A DNA stretch of 64,000 nt, from positions 62,001 to 126,000 of the forward strand of contig NZ_JAIVKX010000007.1 of NCBI RefSeq assembly GCF_020524285.1, in the 5' to 3' direction. Below the pieces are notes generated by a model that was not told where the DNA came from, made no database searches, and was given only the letters and a program-made list of their open reading frames with translations. Shown here piece after piece: positions 29,352 through 38,107 of this stretch (position 1 is the first letter of the stretch; the number at the start of each line of letters is the position of its first letter). A program made the position numbers and the translations under genes. Source of the DNA: Alloyangia pacifica. GTDB lineage: Bacteria > Pseudomonadota > Alphaproteobacteria > Rhodobacterales > Rhodobacteraceae.

Positions 29352-30310
29352 CAGGATTTCAGCCTTTCGAGGGTCGCGGGCGTGGGGGCGGGCAGGGCCG
29401 GCTCGAGCAGGGCGCGCAGCTCCGCCAAGGCCGGATGGGCGAGGTCGGTTCGCAGGTTGCCCCAGACGCGCGGGATCAGGTCGATGTACTGCGGCTTGCC
29501 ACGGGTTTTGGCGAGCGAGGCGAAGATGCCGAGGATGCGCAGGCTGCGCTGCACGCCGAGCACGGCGAGGGCGCTGCGGAACCGGGTCTCGTCGGTGCCC
29601 GTTGCCCCGAGATAGTGCCTGATGCAGGCCTCGGCGGTCTCGGCGGAGACGTCCCGGCGCGCGTCGCGGATCAGCGAGATCAGGTCATAGGCGCGGGGGC
29701 CCTTGAGCGCGTCCTGGAAGTCGAGCAGCCCGGCCCGCGCGGCCCCCTCGCGCCCGGGCAGCCAGAGGATGTTCTCGGCGTGGTAGTCGCGCAGGATCAT
29801 CACGTCGGTTTCGGGCGCGTGCTCGGCGATCAGATCGTGCAGCGCGGCGATGACCCTGTCGCGGGTTTGCGGGTCCTGCGGAGCACCCGTGCCGGGCACG
29901 TAGGCGTCGAAGGCGAGGCCGGTGATCTGCGACAGGTGCGCGGCGTCGGCCACGGGCAAATTCTCGGGCGGGGCGTGCCGGTGCAGGGCGATCAGCGCGT
30001 CGGTTGCCACGAGATAGAGCCGCGTTTCACTCTCGACGTCGGTACAGAGCCGCGCCAACAGCCCGTCGCCGAGGTCTTCCAGCAGCAGCAGGCCCGGCGC
30101 CTCGGCCAGAACCCGCGGCGCGCTCAGGCCGATCGACAGCAGATGCCGCGCGAGCTGGGCAAAGAGCGCCACGTCGCCCTCGGGGTCGTCCATCAGGATG
30201 GCGCACTCGGTGCCACGGGTCAGCCGGGTGTAGCGGCGCGACGAGGCGTCGCCGGCGAGCGGATGCGCCTCGGCATCGGCCCAGCCCGCGGTAAGCAGAA
30301 AGTCGTTCAC
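29351..30310 (-). CDS. amgK: N-acetylmuramate/N-acetylglucosamine anomeric kinase (AmgK-like)
   Basis: A 319-residue phosphotransferase-fold kinase. Signatures are GDASSRRYTRL, LLLEDLGDGLLA, the catalytic loop ILRDYHAENILWL and the metal site LLDFQDALKGPRAYDL, all as in AmgK. It phosphorylates recycled MurNAc at the anomeric carbon for MurU. Its start overlaps tsaE by 4 bases and its stop overlaps the murU start by 1, so tsaE-amgK-murU are translated in tight coupling. Confidence 0.88.
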   Translation of the reverse strand: MNDFLLTAGWADAEAHPLAGDASSRRYTRLTRGTECAILMDDPEGDVALFAQLARHLLSIGLSAPRVLAEAPGLLLLEDLGDGLLARLCTDVESETRLYLVATDALIALHRHAPPENLPVADAAHLSQITGLAFDAYVPGTGAPQDPQTRDRVIAALHDLIAEHAPETDVMILRDYHAENILWLPGREGAARAGLLDFQDALKGPRAYDLISLIRDARRDVSAETAEACIRHYLGATGTDETRFRSALAVLGVQRSLRILGIFASLAKTRGKPQYIDLIPRVWGNLRTDLAHPALAELRALLEPALPAPTPATLERLKS

Positions 30311-30768
30311 GAGAGCCCCTCCAGGCGGCTGTCCCAGCGTGCGTCCTGCCAGTCGAGCGTCACCTGCCGGGTCTCGTCACCGGTCACTTCGAAGCTGAGG
30401 GTCAGCGCCGCGGCGGGGGTGAGATCGGCGAGCCGGTCGGGCCATTCCACCAGGCAGATCGCCTCGTCGAAGGCCTCGGTCAGACCCAGCTCGACCACCT
30501 GCTCGGGGTCCGAGAGGCGGTAGAGGTCGGTGTGCCAGAGTTCGCCCGTGGGCACGTCGTAGACTTGTACCAGCGTGAAGGTGGGCGAGGGTACGTCCTC
30601 GGGCTCGTCCAGCAGGGACTGGATCAGGCAGCGGGCGAAATGGGTCTTTCCCGCGCCGATGCCGCCGATCAGCAGCAGCACGTCGCCGGGACGCAGGCGC
30701 GGGGCCAGCGTGGCGGCCAGCGCGCATGTGGCGTCTGGGGAGGGCAGGGACAGGGCGCGCGTCGTCAT
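30307..30768 (-). CDS. tsaE: TsaE, ATPase of tRNA threonylcarbamoyladenosine synthesis
   Basis: A 153-residue P-loop protein with GGIGAGKTHFARCL (Walker A), PSPTFTLVQVY and the HTDLYRLSDPEQVVELGL block that define TsaE/YjeE. It supports the TsaD-TsaB complex in making t6A37 on ANN-decoding tRNAs; tsaD lies at 44736 in another operon. The ATG at 30768 is preferred over an in-frame TTG five codons upstream. It overlaps amgK by 4 bases, an arrangement linking tRNA modification with murein recycling that I recall in other alphaproteobacteria. Confidence 0.94.
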   Translation of the reverse strand: MTTRALSLPSPDATCALAATLAPRLRPGDVLLLIGGIGAGKTHFARCLIQSLLDEPEDVPSPTFTLVQVYDVPTGELWHTDLYRLSDPEQVVELGLTEAFDEAICLVEWPDRLADLTPAAALTLSFEVTGDETRQVTLDWQDARWDSRLEGLS

Positions 30769-30815
30769 GGCGGGAAGATACAATTCCCGCCCGCACGCGC
30801 AAGCCGGATCGGGGG

Positions 30816-32321
30816 TCAGCCCGGAGCGTCGGCCATCCGGGGGGCCGGGATGAAACGCAGCAACGTCGCGCCGCCCGCCATCGGGCTGATGCGGCAGGTC
30901 AGCGGCGTGCCGTCCCGGGTGACCAGCGGCGCCTCCCAGACGGCGCGGTCGCGCAGGCTCAGCACGAAGCCGCGAATGTCGCCCCAGACCGGGCTCGGGG
31001 CGCAGGCGGCCTGCCAGCGCGCCGTCGCCTCGGTCACCGACAGGTCGGCGACGCAGGCGTCCGGATCATCGCCCCAGAGGTCGCGGTAGGCCTCGTTGCA
31101 GAAGCTGAGCGCGCCCTGGTGCGAGAAGACCGCCACCGCTTCCTCGAAACTGTCGAGCACCCCATGCGCCTGTTCGAGCTCGCGGCGGAAACGGCGGGTG
31201 AGCGAGACCTCGGAGCTGATGTCCTCGAAAAGGAAGGCAATCCCGGCATCCGGGTGCGGCCTTCCGGTGATCCGGTAGATCCGGCCGGTCGGCAGCTCCC
31301 AGGTCTCGACGTAGAGATCCGAGGCGGCGGCGGCGGTCACCGCGGCGAGATGCTCGCGCCAGCCCTGGTAGTTCTTCGGTTCCGGCATCATGCGCGCCTC
31401 GCGCAGCGCGTCGAAGACGCTCATCAGCTTGGGACGGGTGCTCAGGAATTCGGCTTCGAGCCCGGTGAGGTCAATCAATGCGGGGTTGAACAGCGCCAGC
31501 CGGTGATCGCGGTCGAACACGGCGAGACCGATGGGCAGATGCGCGAAGATGCGGGTCAGCGACTGCAGGAAGCTGCGCTGGTTGATCTCGGAGCGGATGA
31601 TCGTGTCGATATTGGTGGCGAAATGCATCCAGCCGTCGCAGGTGCGGTGCGATTGCACCTCGTACCAGAACTCGCTGTCGTCGCCGCGGGCGCCGAGCGC
31701 GGTGCGGTTGCGGTGGGTGTCGCTGCCATCGGGGGCGGCAAGATCGAAGGGGGCGGGGCCGGTGGTCGGGGCGTCGACCTGGGCGCAGGCATCCTCGTAG
31801 GCGGCGTTGAACCAGGTGACCCTGTTGTTGTCGTCGGTCTGCCAGATGGGGCAGGGCACCAGCGCCAGCGCGCGGCTAAGCCGCGGCAGCTCGGCCTGCT
31901 GCTGGTGCAGTTTCAGTTGCGTGCCGGCGGCAACCGCCTGCGCTTCGACCGAGACCCGCAGTGCCTGTCGTTCGGGCCGCAGCACGAGGTCTATCCCGGC
32001 AGCGTTGCGGGCCGGAAGCCGCGCTGGCGCGGTTGGGGGCGTTGCAGGCAACGGGCCGAAAAAGGGCGCAAGTCTGGCGCACAGCCAGTCCCAGTCGAGC
32101 GTGTCGCCCGGCTCTGTCGCAAGCAACTCTCGGGCGGGGTCGGTCATGTCGGCGATACGGCTGCCGATCACGATAATCTCGGTCTTGGTGACGTCAGGGG
32201 GCGAGCTGGCATTACCCTGACCGGCGGTGACCTGCGCTGCGGGAAAACGCAGGAAGAACGCGCCGAGGAATGCGGCGATTCCGGCGCCGATTCCGATGGA
32301 AAGCGCGATTGTCAGCTCCAA
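30816..32321 (-). CDS. membrane-anchored multi-PAS protein without a kinase domain (DivL-like)
   Basis: A 501-residue protein: one N-terminal membrane helix (residues about 3-25), then three PAS-like regions near 145-240, 260-370 and 380-490. Repeated cores are LVPCPIWQTDDNNRVTWFN, LPIGLAVFDRDHRLALFN and FEEAVAVFSHQGALSFCN. No HisKA helix with its phosphoryl His and no HATPase motifs follow; the chain ends after the last PAS. I recall that the Rhodobacter capsulatus DivL, acting in the CckA-ChpT-CtrA pathway, is such a PAS protein encoded near regB, so orthology is likely but not shown. It heads the tsaE-trxA run. Confidence 0.7.
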   Translation of the reverse strand: MELTIALSIGIGAGIAAFLGAFFLRFPAAQVTAGQGNASSPPDVTKTEIIVIGSRIADMTDPARELLATEPGDTLDWDWLCARLAPFFGPLPATPPTAPARLPARNAAGIDLVLRPERQALRVSVEAQAVAAGTQLKLHQQQAELPRLSRALALVPCPIWQTDDNNRVTWFNAAYEDACAQVDAPTTGPAPFDLAAPDGSDTHRNRTALGARGDDSEFWYEVQSHRTCDGWMHFATNIDTIIRSEINQRSFLQSLTRIFAHLPIGLAVFDRDHRLALFNPALIDLTGLEAEFLSTRPKLMSVFDALREARMMPEPKNYQGWREHLAAVTAAAASDLYVETWELPTGRIYRITGRPHPDAGIAFLFEDISSEVSLTRRFRRELEQAHGVLDSFEEAVAVFSHQGALSFCNEAYRDLWGDDPDACVADLSVTEATARWQAACAPSPVWGDIRGFVLSLRDRAVWEAPLVTRDGTPLTCRISPMAGGATLLRFIPAPRMADAPG

Positions 32322-32461
32322 CCGGGACTCCGAATTACGAGGCTTTGTGCCTGCTTAGGGCCTCATTGGTAAATATTCCGTAAATGATGAGCCAAAAAGA
32401 TGACTTTTAAATAGATGTCTGGTCGACATGTTTCTGGCCCTCGTATCGGCAGCATCGCTGC

Positions 32462-33850
32462 TCATGCATCGAAGCTGGGGTTCTCTCCGAGCGGGGTGCC
32501 CGGCGCCGCCTCGGGGGCGGCGATCGCCTCGCGCGGCCAGACCAGTTCGACCACCGCGCCACGGCGGGTGCCCGGCGGCTCGGGCGCGGTCGGATCGGAG
32601 CCATTGGCAAAGCTCAGCTCGGCGCCGGAGCGCTCGAGCAGGGTCTTGGCGATGAACAGCCCCAGCCCCATGCCCTCGTACTCGGGGCGGGCGCGGCGCT
32701 CGGCCTCGGAGCGGCGACGACGGATCATCGGATCGCCGATGCGGCCGATCAGCTGTGGCGGAAAGCCGGGCCCGTCGTCGATGATCCGCACGGTGATCCT
32801 GTCGGCGTCCCAGCCGGTCTCGATCCAGACCTGGCTGCGGGCGAAATCCACCGCGTTCTGCACCAGGTTGCGCAGCCCGTGGATCACTTCGGGGTGGCGC
32901 AGGACCTGCGGCATGGGCAGGTCGGTCTCGCCGATCGGCTCCAGTGTCACCTGCTTGCCGCGGTTCTCATGCGGCTCGGCGGCCTCGCGGATCACCTCGG
33001 TCAGCGGCGCGCGGCGCAGGTGCAGGTCGTCCTTCCCGGCCCGGCCCATGGAGCGCAGGATATCGCGGCAGCGGTCGGCCTGCGCCCGGATCAGCCGCGC
33101 GTCCTCCTGCAGCTCGGGAAGGTCGTCGAGTTCCTCGATCAGCTCGGCCGAGGTCAGCTTGATCGTTGCCAGAGGTGTGCCCAGCTCATGCGCCGCGGCG
33201 GCCACCACGCCGCCCAGGTCGTTGAGCTTCTGCTGCCGCGACAGCGCCATCTGCGTGGCGTTCAGCGCATCGGACATGGCGTTCATCTCGGTGGTGACCC
33301 TACGCGCGTAGACCGACAGGAAGACCAGCGCGATGGCCACGGCGACCCATTGCCCGAAGACGAAGAGATCGGGGATCTGCAGCACCTCGCCCTCGACCGT
33401 GTGCAGCGGCACATGCACGAAGACCATGCCCGAGATCAGCAGGAAGGCGGTGACGTTGAGCACGATGGTCGAGCGCAGCGAGAGCATCACCGCCGAGACG
33501 GTCACCGGCCCCAGCACCATGACCGAGAAGGGGTTGTGCAGCCCGCCGGTCAGATAGAGCAGGAAGCAAAGCTGCAGCAGGTCGAACATCACCATCAGGA
33601 AGTTCTCGGCTTCCGACAGGCGCTTGGTTTCCGGGAAGATCAGGCTGGCGACGAGGTTGCCCATCACCGAGATGCCGACCGCGAGGTAGCACAGGCCAAG
33701 CGGCAGCTGCAGGTCGTAGATCGACTGCGCCACCACCAGCGCGGCGATCTGACCGACGATCGCCACCCATCGCAGCAGGATCATCGTGCGCAGGCGGATG
33801 AAGGTGCTGCGCTCTTCCTGCCAGGGCAGGTCCAGGTCCGTCGGGCTCAT
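32462..33850 (-). CDS. regB: RegB/PrrB redox sensor histidine kinase
   Basis: A 462-residue kinase with about six N-terminal membrane helices containing the quinone-sensing GGLHNPFSV motif. The phosphoryl His is residue 221 in AAAHELGTPLATIKL. The redox-active Cys is residue 261 in DRCRDILRSMGRAGKDD. N-, G1- and G2-box features follow (NLVQNAVDFA, IIDDGPGFP, GMGLGLFIAKTLLERSG). RegB phosphorylates RegA when the electron-transport chain is reduced, controlling respiration, photosynthesis, nitrogen and carbon fixation genes as the organism allows. It diverges from senC-regA with 128 bases between starts. Confidence 0.95.
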   Translation of the reverse strand: MSPTDLDLPWQEERSTFIRLRTMILLRWVAIVGQIAALVVAQSIYDLQLPLGLCYLAVGISVMGNLVASLIFPETKRLSEAENFLMVMFDLLQLCFLLYLTGGLHNPFSVMVLGPVTVSAVMLSLRSTIVLNVTAFLLISGMVFVHVPLHTVEGEVLQIPDLFVFGQWVAVAIALVFLSVYARRVTTEMNAMSDALNATQMALSRQQKLNDLGGVVAAAAHELGTPLATIKLTSAELIEELDDLPELQEDARLIRAQADRCRDILRSMGRAGKDDLHLRRAPLTEVIREAAEPHENRGKQVTLEPIGETDLPMPQVLRHPEVIHGLRNLVQNAVDFARSQVWIETGWDADRITVRIIDDGPGFPPQLIGRIGDPMIRRRRSEAERRARPEYEGMGLGLFIAKTLLERSGAELSFANGSDPTAPEPPGTRRGAVVELVWPREAIAAPEAAPGTPLGENPSFDA

Positions 33851-33978
33851 GTCGTTGCCTTCTATTGCGCGCGTTCCGCGCTTGATCCCCGGGGGGCAAT
33901 TGGTAGGTGTGGCAGTGTCATGTCCGGGGCGGGGATTTGCAATGCGCCCCGCCCCGCCGCCGCAAACAGGAGACCGCC

Positions 33979-34605
33979 ATGAAACCCGCCACGCTTGTCG
34001 CCCTCGTTGCCGCCGGTGGGCTTGTCGCGCTTTCAGCCGGGGTCTGGGTGGCGACGCAATGGGGCCGCGGCGACGATCCCTTCGCCGATTGCCGCGAAGG
34101 CGTGGTCGCGGGCGGTGCCGGGGCGATCGGCGGGCCGTTCGAGCTGGTGCTGCCCTCGGGCGAGACGGTCACCGACGCCGAGGTCATCACCGAGCCGACG
34201 CTGCTCTATTTCGGCTATACCTTCTGCCCGGACATCTGCCCGCTGGACAATATCCGCAACGCCGACGCGGTCGATCTGCTGGCCGAGGCGGGGTATTCGG
34301 CGACGCCGATGATGATCTCCGTCGATCCGGCGCGCGACACGCCCGAGGTGATGGGCCAGTATGCCGCCAACATCCACGAGAAGATGATCGGGCTCACCGG
34401 CTCCGAGGCGCAGATCGCTCAGGCCGCGAAGGCGTACCGCGCCTACTACAAGAAGAACGACGACGACCCCGAGTTCTACTCGGTGGACCATTCGGCCTTC
34501 ACATACCTTGTGCTGCCGGGCACCGGATTTGCCGAGTTCTTCCGCCGCGACGTCTCGCCGGTGCAGCTTGCGGAGCGCACCACCTGTTTCATCGACCACA
34601 TGTGA
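33979..34605 (+). CDS. senC: SCO family protein (SenC/PrrC)
   Basis: A 208-residue membrane-anchored periplasmic protein with an N-terminal helix (LVALVAAGGLVALSAGVWV). The copper site is complete: C83-x3-C87 in YTFCPDICPLD and His171 in VDHSAF. SCO proteins deliver copper to the CuA centre of cytochrome c oxidase; in Rhodobacter SenC/PrrC also affects Reg signalling. AGGAGA lies just upstream of the ATG. It sits between regB and regA exactly as in Rhodobacter. Confidence 0.95.
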   Translation: MKPATLVALVAAGGLVALSAGVWVATQWGRGDDPFADCREGVVAGGAGAIGGPFELVLPSGETVTDAEVITEPTLLYFGYTFCPDICPLDNIRNADAVDLLAEAGYSATPMMISVDPARDTPEVMGQYAANIHEKMIGLTGSEAQIAQAAKAYRAYYKKNDDDPEFYSVDHSAFTYLVLPGTGFAEFFRRDVSPVQLAERTTCFIDHM

Positions 34606-34702
34606 GCCGCAAAGCGGCGCTGCGATTTGACCGCATGTCGCGGGCGGGATAAGAGAATTTCCTAGGCGGCGCTTTCTGCCGCTGGACAGGACGGGGGCCC
34701 CC

Positions 34703-35257
34703 GTGGCGGAGCTGACAGAAGACGACCTGGGCGAAGATCGCTCGTTGCTGCTTGTCGATGACGACGAGCCTTTCCTGAAGCGCCTGGCCAAGGCCATGGA
34801 AAAACGCGGCTTCGAGGTTGAGACCGCCGAGACGGTCGCGGCCGGCACCGCCATCGCCAAGGCGCGCCCGCCGGCCTATGCCGTGGTCGACCTGCGGCTC
34901 GAGGACGGCAACGGGCTCGACGTGGTCGAGGTGCTGCGCGAACGCCGCCCCGACAGCCGCATCGTCGTGTTGACCGGCTATGGCGCCATCGCCACCGCCG
35001 TCGCCGCGGTGAAGATCGGCGCCACCGACTACCTGTCGAAACCGGCCGACGCCACCGACATCACCAACGCCCTGCTTTCGCGCGGCGACGATCTGCCGCC
35101 GCCGCCGGAAAACCCGATGAGCGCCGACCGGGTGCGCTGGGAGCACATCCAGCGGGTCTACGAGCTGTGCGACCGCAACGTCTCGGAAACCGCGCGCCGG
35201 CTCAACATGCACCGCCGGACGCTGCAGCGGATCCTCGCGAAACGCTCGCCGAAATGA
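34703..35257 (+). CDS. regA: RegA/PrrA/ActR response regulator
   Basis: A 184-residue response regulator. The phosphoacceptor is Asp63 in YAVVDLRLEDGNGLDVV, with the acidic pocket in LLLVDDDEPF and Lys in YLSKPADA. After a proline linker (PPPPENP) a Fis-like helix-turn-helix ends the protein: NVSETARRLNMHRRTLQRIL, which is nearly invariant in RegA. It starts with GTG at 34703. It is the output of RegB and is followed by a hairpin at 35262. It lies 97 bases after senC. Confidence 0.96.
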   Translation: MAELTEDDLGEDRSLLLVDDDEPFLKRLAKAMEKRGFEVETAETVAAGTAIAKARPPAYAVVDLRLEDGNGLDVVEVLRERRPDSRIVVLTGYGAIATAVAAVKIGATDYLSKPADATDITNALLSRGDDLPPPPENPMSADRVRWEHIQRVYELCDRNVSETARRLNMHRRTLQRILAKRSPK

Positions 35258-35261
35258 GTGG

Positions 35262-35312
35262 AGCGCCCTCTCGGGCGCTGCCTCCGGCGGGGATATTTCT
35301 GCCTAGAAGAAA
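35262..35312. repeat. terminator-like hairpin plus one copy of the TATTT-core intergenic element
   Basis: Directly after regA, AGCGCCC/GGGCGCT forms a 7-bp stem with a 4-base loop (35262-35279). The sequence CCTCCGGCGGGGATATTT and an AGAAGAAAT tail follow (35281-35313). The unit resembles those at 18519 and 50100. Hairpin then element is the same order as in the 50.1 kb copy. Confidence 0.7.
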
Positions 35313-35362
35313 TCAGGGGCCGCGCTTCGCGAGGGGCGCGGCTTTCGAGTGTTCAGCGGCAC

Positions 35363-35851
35363 TCAGAGATCGTAGCGCTTGAGCACCTTGTCCACGGTGC
35401 TGCCGTCGCCGAGGCGGTGGCCGCGGATATGGCCGTAGTCCTCGAAGCCGCGGCTCTGGTAGTAGATCAGCCCGCTTTCGTTGTCGGCGCGGATCTCGGC
35501 ATTGATCCAGGTGTACCCCTCGGCGCGGCAGGCGGTGCGCGTCGCCTCGAAGAGCGCCGTGCCGGTGCCGAGCCCGGTGCGTCCGACCCGCGCGAAGCTG
35601 GCGATCTGGGCCACGCGTGCGCCGTGCTGCGGGTGCGGCTCGACCCATTGGAAGCCGAGCAGCGCGCCGCACTCGTCCTCGGCGACATGCCAGATCGCGC
35701 CAGGGGTGCGCATCCAGGCGCGCAGCTCTGCGCCGCTGACCGGCGCGGTCATCGCGTTGGTGCCGCCCCGGGCGATCACCTCGTTCAGCAGCTCGGCCAT
35801 GGGGCGGGCATCGAGCGCCCCGGCGCGGCGCACGGAGATCGGCGCGCTCAC
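35363..35851 (-). CDS. GNAT family N-acetyltransferase
   Basis: A 162-residue acetyltransferase of the phosphinothricin/Rim-like GNAT group. The acetyl-CoA site lies in ARVGRTGLGTGTALFEATR, a relaxed Q/RxxGxG/A signature, and the C-terminal YYQSRGFEDYG strand fits the family's conserved end. It starts with GTG, overlapping the upstream HD gene by 4 bases (GTGA), so the two are coupled. The substrate is unknown; no toxin partner is present. Confidence 0.82.
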   Translation of the reverse strand: MSAPISVRRAGALDARPMAELLNEVIARGGTNAMTAPVSGAELRAWMRTPGAIWHVAEDECGALLGFQWVEPHPQHGARVAQIASFARVGRTGLGTGTALFEATRTACRAEGYTWINAEIRADNESGLIYYQSRGFEDYGHIRGHRLGDGSTVDKVLKRYDL

Positions 35852-36441
35852 AGCTCGGCCAGCAGCTCGGCGTGGCGCGCGGTATAGGCGCGGCGGACCT
35901 CGACCGGCGGGCGCAGGTGGATGTCGAGCCCCTCGATCAGCGCGGGTTCGGGGCGCTTGAAGAAGCGCGAGGCCTCGGCTTCGGAAAAGCCGGCGATCTG
36001 TGTCGCCTCCATCCAGGCCGAGACATTGTCGGCCTTCTTGATCTGCTTCTTGAGGCGGATGCTGGGGGCCGAGGCCAGGCCGAAGCGGATGTGGATCGCC
36101 GCCGCCAGCCGTTTGTCGAGCTCGCCGTAGCCGGGACCGACCGCCGCCTTCACCGGCGAGATCATGTCGCCGATGACATATTCCGGCGCGTCGTGCAGCA
36201 GCGCAAAGAGCTTCTCGGCGGGCTTGGCGTTGGGACAGATCCGGCAGAACAGCGTTTCGACCAGCAGCGAGTGCTCGGCGACGGAATAGGGGAAGTCGCC
36301 CATCGTCTGGCCGTTCCAGCGAGCGACGAAGGCGAGGCCGTGGGCGATGTCCTCGATCTCGATGTCCACCGGGGTTGGGTCCAGCAGGTCGAGGCGGCGG
36401 CCGGAGAGCATGCGCTGCCAGGCGCGGGGCTGTTTCGGCAT
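35848..36441 (-). CDS. HD-domain hydrolase (YfbR-like 5'-nucleotidase family)
   Basis: A 197-residue HD phosphohydrolase. Metal ligands are visible as His in VAEHSLLVE, the HD pair in LLHDAPEYVIGD and Asp in KADNVSAWMEA. The pattern resembles the 5'-deoxynucleotidase YfbR group, which removes phosphate from deoxynucleoside monophosphates; the exact substrate is not proven. It is the first gene of a two-gene minus-strand unit and diverges from ahcY with a 177-base gap. Confidence 0.82.
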   Translation of the reverse strand: MPKQPRAWQRMLSGRRLDLLDPTPVDIEIEDIAHGLAFVARWNGQTMGDFPYSVAEHSLLVETLFCRICPNAKPAEKLFALLHDAPEYVIGDMISPVKAAVGPGYGELDKRLAAAIHIRFGLASAPSIRLKKQIKKADNVSAWMEATQIAGFSEAEASRFFKRPEPALIEGLDIHLRPPVEVRRAYTARHAELLAEL

Positions 36442-36553
36442 GGGCTCAGCGGCCTGCGCTTGGGGTGGCGGGGGCGGGGATCATCTGGCTGCGGCCTCTG
36501 GCGAATTCTCTGGCGGATTATGTTTCCGTTTGCCCCGAATAGTGATCGACGTT

Positions 36554-36593
36554 GCGGGGCATAGCAAGGGATGCTACCTCGCGGGGCAATCCC
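36554..36593 (+). promoter_or_regulatory. structured 5' leader of ahcY
   Basis: Two adjacent hairpins lie 25 bases before the ahcY start. The first pairs GCGGGG with CCTCGC, and TAGCA with TGCTA inside it, leaving a CA bulge and an AGGGA loop (36554-36582). The second is GGG/CCC around CAAT (36584-36593). It does not resemble the SAH, SAM-II or SAM/SAH riboswitch cores I can recall. Regulatory function is inference. Confidence 0.35.
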
Positions 36594-36618
36594 GATATTG
36601 GAATTGGAGCGCCGGAAC

Positions 36619-38004
36619 ATGGCTGAAGACTATATCGTCAAGGACATCTCGCTGGCCGACTTCGGCCGCAAGGAACTCGACATCGCCGAAACCGAGATGC
36701 CGGGCCTGATGGCGTGCCGCGCCGAGTTCGGCGAGGAAAAGCCGCTGACCGGCGCGCGTATCGTCGGCTCGCTGCACATGACCATCCAGACCGCCGTGCT
36801 GATCGAGACGCTGGCGGCGCTGGGCGCCGACGTGCGCTGGGCGTCGTGCAACATCTTCTCGACCCAGGACCACGCCGCCGCCGCGATCGCCGCGGGCGGC
36901 ACGCCGGTCTTCGCGGTGAAGGGCCAGACGCTGGAAGAGCACTGGGACTATCTGGACCGCTCGTTCCAGTTCCCCGAGGGCGCGAACATGATCCTCGACG
37001 ACGGCGGCGACGCGACGCTCTACATCCTGCTCGGCGCGCGCGCCGAGGCGGGTGAGGACCTGGGCGTGCCGACCTCGGAAGAGGAAGAGGTGATCCACGC
37101 GCAGATCAAGAAGCGGATGGAGCTGAGCCCCGGCTGGTTCGCCAAGACCCGCGACGCGATCATGGGCGTTTCGGAAGAGACCACCACCGGCGTGCACCGC
37201 CTGTACGATCTGCAGAAGAAGGGCCTGCTGCCCTTCCCGGCGATCAACGTCAACGACTCGGTCACCAAGTCGAAGTTCGACAACAAGTACGGCTGCCGCG
37301 AGAGCCTGGTGGACGGCATCCGCCGCGCCACCGACGTGATGCTGGCCGGCAAGGTCGCCGTGGTCTGCGGCTACGGCGACGTGGGCAAGGGCTCGGCCGC
37401 TTCGCTGGCCGGCGCCGGCGCACGGGTGAAGGTCACCGAGGCCGACCCGATCTGCGCCCTGCAGGCAGCCATGGACGGCTTCGAGGTGGTGCTTCTGGAA
37501 GACGTCGTCGCCGACGCCGACATCTTCATCACCACCACCGGCAATAAGGACGTGATCCGCATCGAGCACATGCGCGAGATGAAGAACATGGCCATCGTCG
37601 GCAACATCGGCCACTTCGACAACGAGATCCAGGTGGCCTCGCTGAAGAACCACAAGTGGACCAACATCAAGGATCAGGTGGACATGATCGAGATGCCCTC
37701 GGGCAACAAGATCATCCTGCTGTCGGAAGGCCGCCTGCTGAACCTCGGCAATGCCACCGGCCACCCGAGCTTCGTGATGTCGGCTTCCTTCACCAACCAA
37801 GTGCTGGCGCAGATCGAGCTCTACAAGAACGGCTCGGCCTACGAGAACAAGGTCTACATCCTGCCCAAGCACCTCGACGAGAAGGTGGCGCGTCTGCACC
37901 TTGATCGGGTGGGGGCGAAGCTGACCCAGCTCTCGACCGAGCAGGCATCCTACATCGGCGTGACGCCGGAGGGCCCGTTCAAGCCCGAGCACTACCGCTA
38001 CTGA
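36619..38004 (+). CDS. ahcY: S-adenosylhomocysteinase
   Basis: A 461-residue enzyme that reversibly splits S-adenosylhomocysteine to adenosine and homocysteine, relieving product inhibition of methyltransferases. Signatures are [15 protein letters not shown], the NAD-binding [24 protein letters not shown], and the C-terminal [14 protein letters not shown] ending in HYRY. The start at 36619 gives the standard N-terminus. As in Rhodobacter it sits next to the Reg genes. A strong terminator follows 27 bases after the stop. Confidence 0.97.
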   Translation: MAEDYIVKDISLADFGRKELDIAETEMPGLMACRAEFGEEKPLTGARIVGSLHMTIQTAVLIETLAALGADVRWASCNIFSTQDHAAAAIAAGGTPVFAVKGQTLEEHWDYLDRSFQFPEGANMILDDGGDATLYILLGARAEAGEDLGVPTSEEEEVIHAQIKKRMELSPGWFAKTRDAIMGVSEETTTGVHRLYDLQKKGLLPFPAINVNDSVTKSKFDNKYGCRESLVDGIRRATDVMLAGKVAVVCGYGDVGKGSAASLAGAGARVKVTEADPICALQAAMDGFEVVLLEDVVADADIFITTTGNKDVIRIEHMREMKNMAIVGNIGHFDNEIQVASLKNHKWTNIKDQVDMIEMPSGNKIILLSEGRLLNLGNATGHPSFVMSASFTNQVLAQIELYKNGSAYENKVYILPKHLDEKVARLHLDRVGAKLTQLSTEQASYIGVTPEGPFKPEHYRY

Positions 38005-38030
38005 TTTCGAGTCTGTTTCAGGCTTTTTGC

Positions 38031-38064
38031 GACGCCCCGCCATCTGGTGGGGCGTCTTTCGTTT
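38031..38064 (+). terminator. rho-independent terminator of ahcY
   Basis: An 8-bp stem (GACGCCCC / GGGGCGTC), a 10-base loop, then TTTCGTTT on the plus strand. Confidence 0.88.
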
Positions 38065-38107
38065 GGAGCACATTGCGCTGATCAGTCCGGAGACAAGGCC
38101 GAAGGCC

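Noticed and set aside
36540-36618. SAH or SAM/SAH riboswitch upstream of ahcY
   Set aside because: Two hairpins are present, but I cannot match the conserved cores of these classes, so it is listed only as a structured leader.
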